Shown piece by piece: positions 63,707 to 64,000 of a stretch of 64,000 nt of DNA. The position numbers were made by a program, and so were the translations under genes. The number at the start of each line of letters is the position of its first letter. Positions within the stretch are counted from its first letter, which is position 1. Origin of the DNA: Magnetospirillum sulfuroxidans (GTDB taxonomy: Bacteria; Pseudomonadota; Alphaproteobacteria; Rhodospirillales; Magnetospirillaceae); the NCBI RefSeq assembly GCF_018224925.1, contig NZ_JAGTUF010000004.1:186001-250000 (forward strand), given 5' to 3'. Below the pieces are notes generated by a model. That model was given only the letters and a program-made list of their open reading frames with translations. It was not told the origin of the DNA and made no database searches.

Positions 63707-63985
63707 TCAGACTCCCGTCGTCACGTCGATGGACTGGCCTTCGGCCAGCGTCACGATCGCCTTCTTGACGTCGGAGCGAACGCCGACGCGACCACGGAAG
63801 CGCTTGACCTTGCCCTTGGTCACCAGGGTATTCACCGCGGTGACGGAGACCCCGAACACGCCTTCAATGGCGGCCTTGATCTCGGGCTTGGAAGCGTTCA
63901 GCGGAACCTTGAAGGTGACCTGATTGTGCTCGGAACCCATGGTCGCCTTTTCGGTGATCACGGGCGCGCGGATGATGTCGAACAT
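63707..63985 (-). CDS. rplW: 50S ribosomal protein L23 (start near window edge)
   Basis: L23, docking site for trigger factor and SRP at the tunnel exit. From the ATG at 63985 it is 92 aa: [59 protein letters not shown]. The frame stays open to the window edge (V-S-K-E-R before the Met), so the true start may lie outside. AAGGA is only four bases before this ATG, which slightly favours an upstream start or a short spacing. Confidence 0.93.
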   Translation of the reverse strand: MFDIIRAPVITEKATMGSEHNQVTFKVPLNASKPEIKAAIEGVFGVSVTAVNTLVTKGKVKRFRGRVGVRSDVKKAIVTLAEGQSIDVTTGV

Positions 63986-64000
63986 CCGTTCCTTCGAGAC

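Overview
The window is GC-rich, densely coded and bacterial. Its gene families and layout fit an alphaproteobacterium of the Rhodospirillales, with a Magnetospirillum-like relative as the best guess: a long S10-spc-alpha ribosomal operon with adk next to secY, a hmu heme locus led by hemP, a complete phn C-P lyase set, and helical proteins typical of alphaproteobacterial flagellar clusters. This assignment comes from protein families read by eye, not from a database search. No tRNA, rRNA, CRISPR array, insertion sequence or prophage was seen.

Layout from left to right. 1-2200: end of urea carboxylase and allophanate hydrolase (ATP-dependent urea degradation), closed by a strong terminator. 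2243-5991 (minus): a small unknown protein, FliS, FliD and flagellin, with a structured flagellin leader. 6210-8321 (minus): two paralogous ECF sigma factors, a probable membrane anti-sigma protein and a periplasmic metal-sensor-like protein. 8428-12612 (plus): a four-gene tripartite exporter (FtsX-type permease, ATPase, HlyD adaptor, TolC-like outer membrane factor). 12879-18861 (plus): flagellar hook genes flgD, flgE, two small helical proteins (chaperone-like), flgK and flgL. 18871-26219: a DinB protein, then hemP, a TonB-dependent heme receptor, tonB and hmuSTUV behind a Fur-box-like site. 26214-27941 (minus): two rRNA-modification genes.

28081-41851 is dominated by phosphonate use. A hexapeptide acetyltransferase and phnCDE lie on the plus strand; phnGHIJKLM lie on the minus strand, tightly overlapped; phnF is divergent from phnG, with a palindromic operator candidate between them. 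Between the two blocks sit a protein carrying a flagellin-like helical module and an AraC-type regulator. A 2H-type (DUF1045) protein and an endonuclease/exonuclease/phosphatase-fold protein follow phnF; phnN and phnP are not in the window.

41897-51274 is mixed: a TetR-acuI-AhpD-like operon, a diguanylate cyclase with an orphan partner, thiC behind a TPP riboswitch, an unknown 350-residue protein preceded by a near copy of the heme-locus Fur-like site, and an ArsR-permease-thioredoxin operon. 51359-64000 (minus) is the ribosomal operon from rplW (at the right edge) to rplQ, including secY, adk and rpoA, with hairpins in several internal gaps and a clear terminator after rplQ.
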